The translations under genes and the position numbers were made by a program. From Methanobacterium sp. (GTDB taxonomy: Archaea; Methanobacteriota; Methanobacteria; Methanobacteriales; Methanobacteriaceae), in assembly GCA_003161815.1 (NCBI GenBank), contig PMNN01000235.1, positions 1 through 7,480 of the forward strand: a stretch of DNA of 7,480 nt, given 5' to 3'. Of the stretch, positions 6,549-7,480 are shown piece after piece. Positions within the stretch are counted from its first letter, which is position 1. Each line of letters starts with the position of its first letter. The notes beneath the pieces are model-generated. The model ran no database searches. It was not told where the DNA came from and saw only the letters and a list, made by a program, of their open reading frames with translations.

Positions 6549-7480
6549 TATTATTCCAGAAACCAAAAGCACCACTACTAAATCACACAAACCACTGAGA
6601 GAAGTTGAAGTTGAATATGAAGTAGATCAAAGTAAATGTGAAATTTGTCATGATAAATCATGCCTTTTATCATGCCCAGTTGATGCTTTACATCAAGTCC
6701 CTCCAGAAAATCGTATCGAAATAGATGATAAATGTATTGGATGTGTATTATGCAGGGAAGCATGTCCATATGATGCTATAAAAATGAAGACCACTCTTGC
6801 AGAACCTGTTAGAGAAAATATACCTAATATAAACGTTAAACTTTGCAGGCAATGTGGTGCCTGCGTCCAAGCATGTAAAATGGGTGCTATACACCTTGAA
6901 TCAACTGGTACTGAGGAAGCACATAGTGTAATAGATGAGGAGAAATGTGTTCGCTGCGGTTACTGTGCTAGAGCATGCCCCACTGAAGCTATTAAGTATG
7001 GTGAAATCATGCCCAGGTCAGTGGTGGGTGGTAAAGCAATTGTAGTTGACCAGGAAGAGTGTATAGGATGCATGACTTGTACTAGGGTCTGCCCTTCCCG
7101 AGGAGCTATAAATGTGGGTGAAGTGAATAAATTACCATTCATAAATCCGTCATACTGTGCTCGGTGTGAGGAGTGTATGAATGTATGCCCTACTACGTCT
7201 ATTAAATATTCTTCTAGGAAGAGAGCGTATGAAAGATTTAATAAGATAAAAACTATGGAGTTAGCATCAGAAATCTTGGAAAAAGATACTAATAAGCTTT
7301 CTAAAGATGCCAGCAGGATAAACACGATCTTCAATAAAATAGCTCGAGATGTAGGTTACAGTCATCCGGAGCCCGAGTTTGAGGAGGATGTTACTGATAT
7401 TGTAAAGGATGAAATCAAAGGTATGGTGGATGTAGGACTGGAAATAGAAGATATTGGAGAGATTATTGAAAGAACTAATC
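6544..7480 (+). CDS. ehaQ: Energy-converting hydrogenase A subunit Q, polyferredoxin, N-terminal part (cut by window end)
   Basis: An open frame runs to the right edge with no stop; 312 codons are visible from TTG 6544, which overlaps the ehaP stop as TTGA. No ATG or GTG start is available between the last upstream in-frame stop (6493-6495) and the first cluster, so the start is TTG 6544 or possibly ATT 6553. Six [4Fe-4S] motifs are readable (numbering from TTG): C32/35/40/44, C64/67/70/74, C101/104/107/111, C135/138/141/145, C173/176/179/183 and C205/208/211/215. The first is unusual, C-x2-C-x4-C-x3-C. The third is followed by lysine instead of proline. From about residue 217 to the edge the protein is charged, helical and cysteine-free. 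The second eha polyferredoxin is described as 10[4Fe-4S], so four more motifs are expected beyond the window. The role is electron transfer from the hydrogenase core to ferredoxin-linked partners. Confidence 0.9.
   Translation, partial: MIIIPETKSTTTKSHKPLREVEVEYEVDQSKCEICHDKSCLLSCPVDALHQVPPENRIEIDDKCIGCVLCREACPYDAIKMKTTLAEPVRENIPNINVKLCRQCGACVQACKMGAIHLESTGTEEAHSVIDEEKCVRCGYCARACPTEAIKYGEIMPRSVVGGKAIVVDQEECIGCMTCTRVCPSRGAINVGEVNKLPFINPSYCARCEECMNVCPTTSIKYSSRKRAYERFNKIKTMELASEILEKDTNKLSKDASRINTIFNKIARDVGYSHPEPEFEEDVTDIVKDEIKGMVDVGLEIEDIGEIIERTN

Noticed and set aside
6960..7334. Open frame of 124 codons on the minus strand
   Set aside because: It is antisense to the cysteine-motif region of ehaQ, where the + strand clearly encodes a polyferredoxin.
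1..7480. Mobile elements, CRISPR arrays, tRNA or rRNA genes
   Set aside because: The window is filled end to end by co-directional eha genes. No inverted repeats, direct-repeat arrays, transposase motifs or RNA gene patterns were seen.

Overview
The window is a stretch of archaeal chromosome that is completely filled by part of one operon: the eha operon, for energy-converting hydrogenase A, a membrane-bound group 4 [NiFe] hydrogenase of hydrogenotrophic methanogens. All genes are on the + strand and in the known eha order, from the end of ehaF to the first two thirds or so of ehaQ. The sequence is clearly A+T-rich, starts are preceded by GGAG/GGTGA-type Shine-Dalgarno sites, and the gene set is methanogen-specific. 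This suggests a low-GC member of the Methanobacteriales (for example Methanobacterium-like), but the genus cannot be fixed from this window, and Methanococcales also carry Eha.

Layout. Positions 1-230 hold the C-terminal part of ehaF. Positions 235-3432 encode integral membrane subunits: ehaG (TTG start), ehaH (antiporter-like), ehaI, ehaJ (NuoH-like), ehaK and ehaL. Positions 3429-5467 encode the hydrophilic part: ehaM (small, unknown function), ehaN (NuoB-like small subunit) and ehaO (NuoD-like NiFe large subunit). Positions 5519-7480 encode two polyferredoxins: ehaP with six [4Fe-4S] motifs, and ehaQ with six motifs visible before the window cuts it off. Genes are packed tightly, with stop/start overlaps at L/M, N/O and probably P/Q. 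No gap exceeds 70 bases. The only gap that looks regulatory is the one before ehaP.

How they work together. From family knowledge, EhaN/EhaO oxidise H2 at the NiFe site, EhaJ couples this to the membrane, the antiporter-like subunits let ions flow down their gradient, and the polyferredoxins carry the resulting low-potential electrons to ferredoxin-dependent steps. Physiologically Eha is thought to replenish intermediates drained from the methanogenic cycle.

This is a known system, not a new one. The points most worth a second look are within it. EhaF, EhaG and EhaH read as shortened and rearranged equivalents of the Mrp-antiporter module of MBH-type hydrogenases. EhaH seems to have lost the usual Glu/Lys ion-pathway pair. 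The start of ehaQ may be an ATT codon, and a possible internal promoter precedes ehaP.
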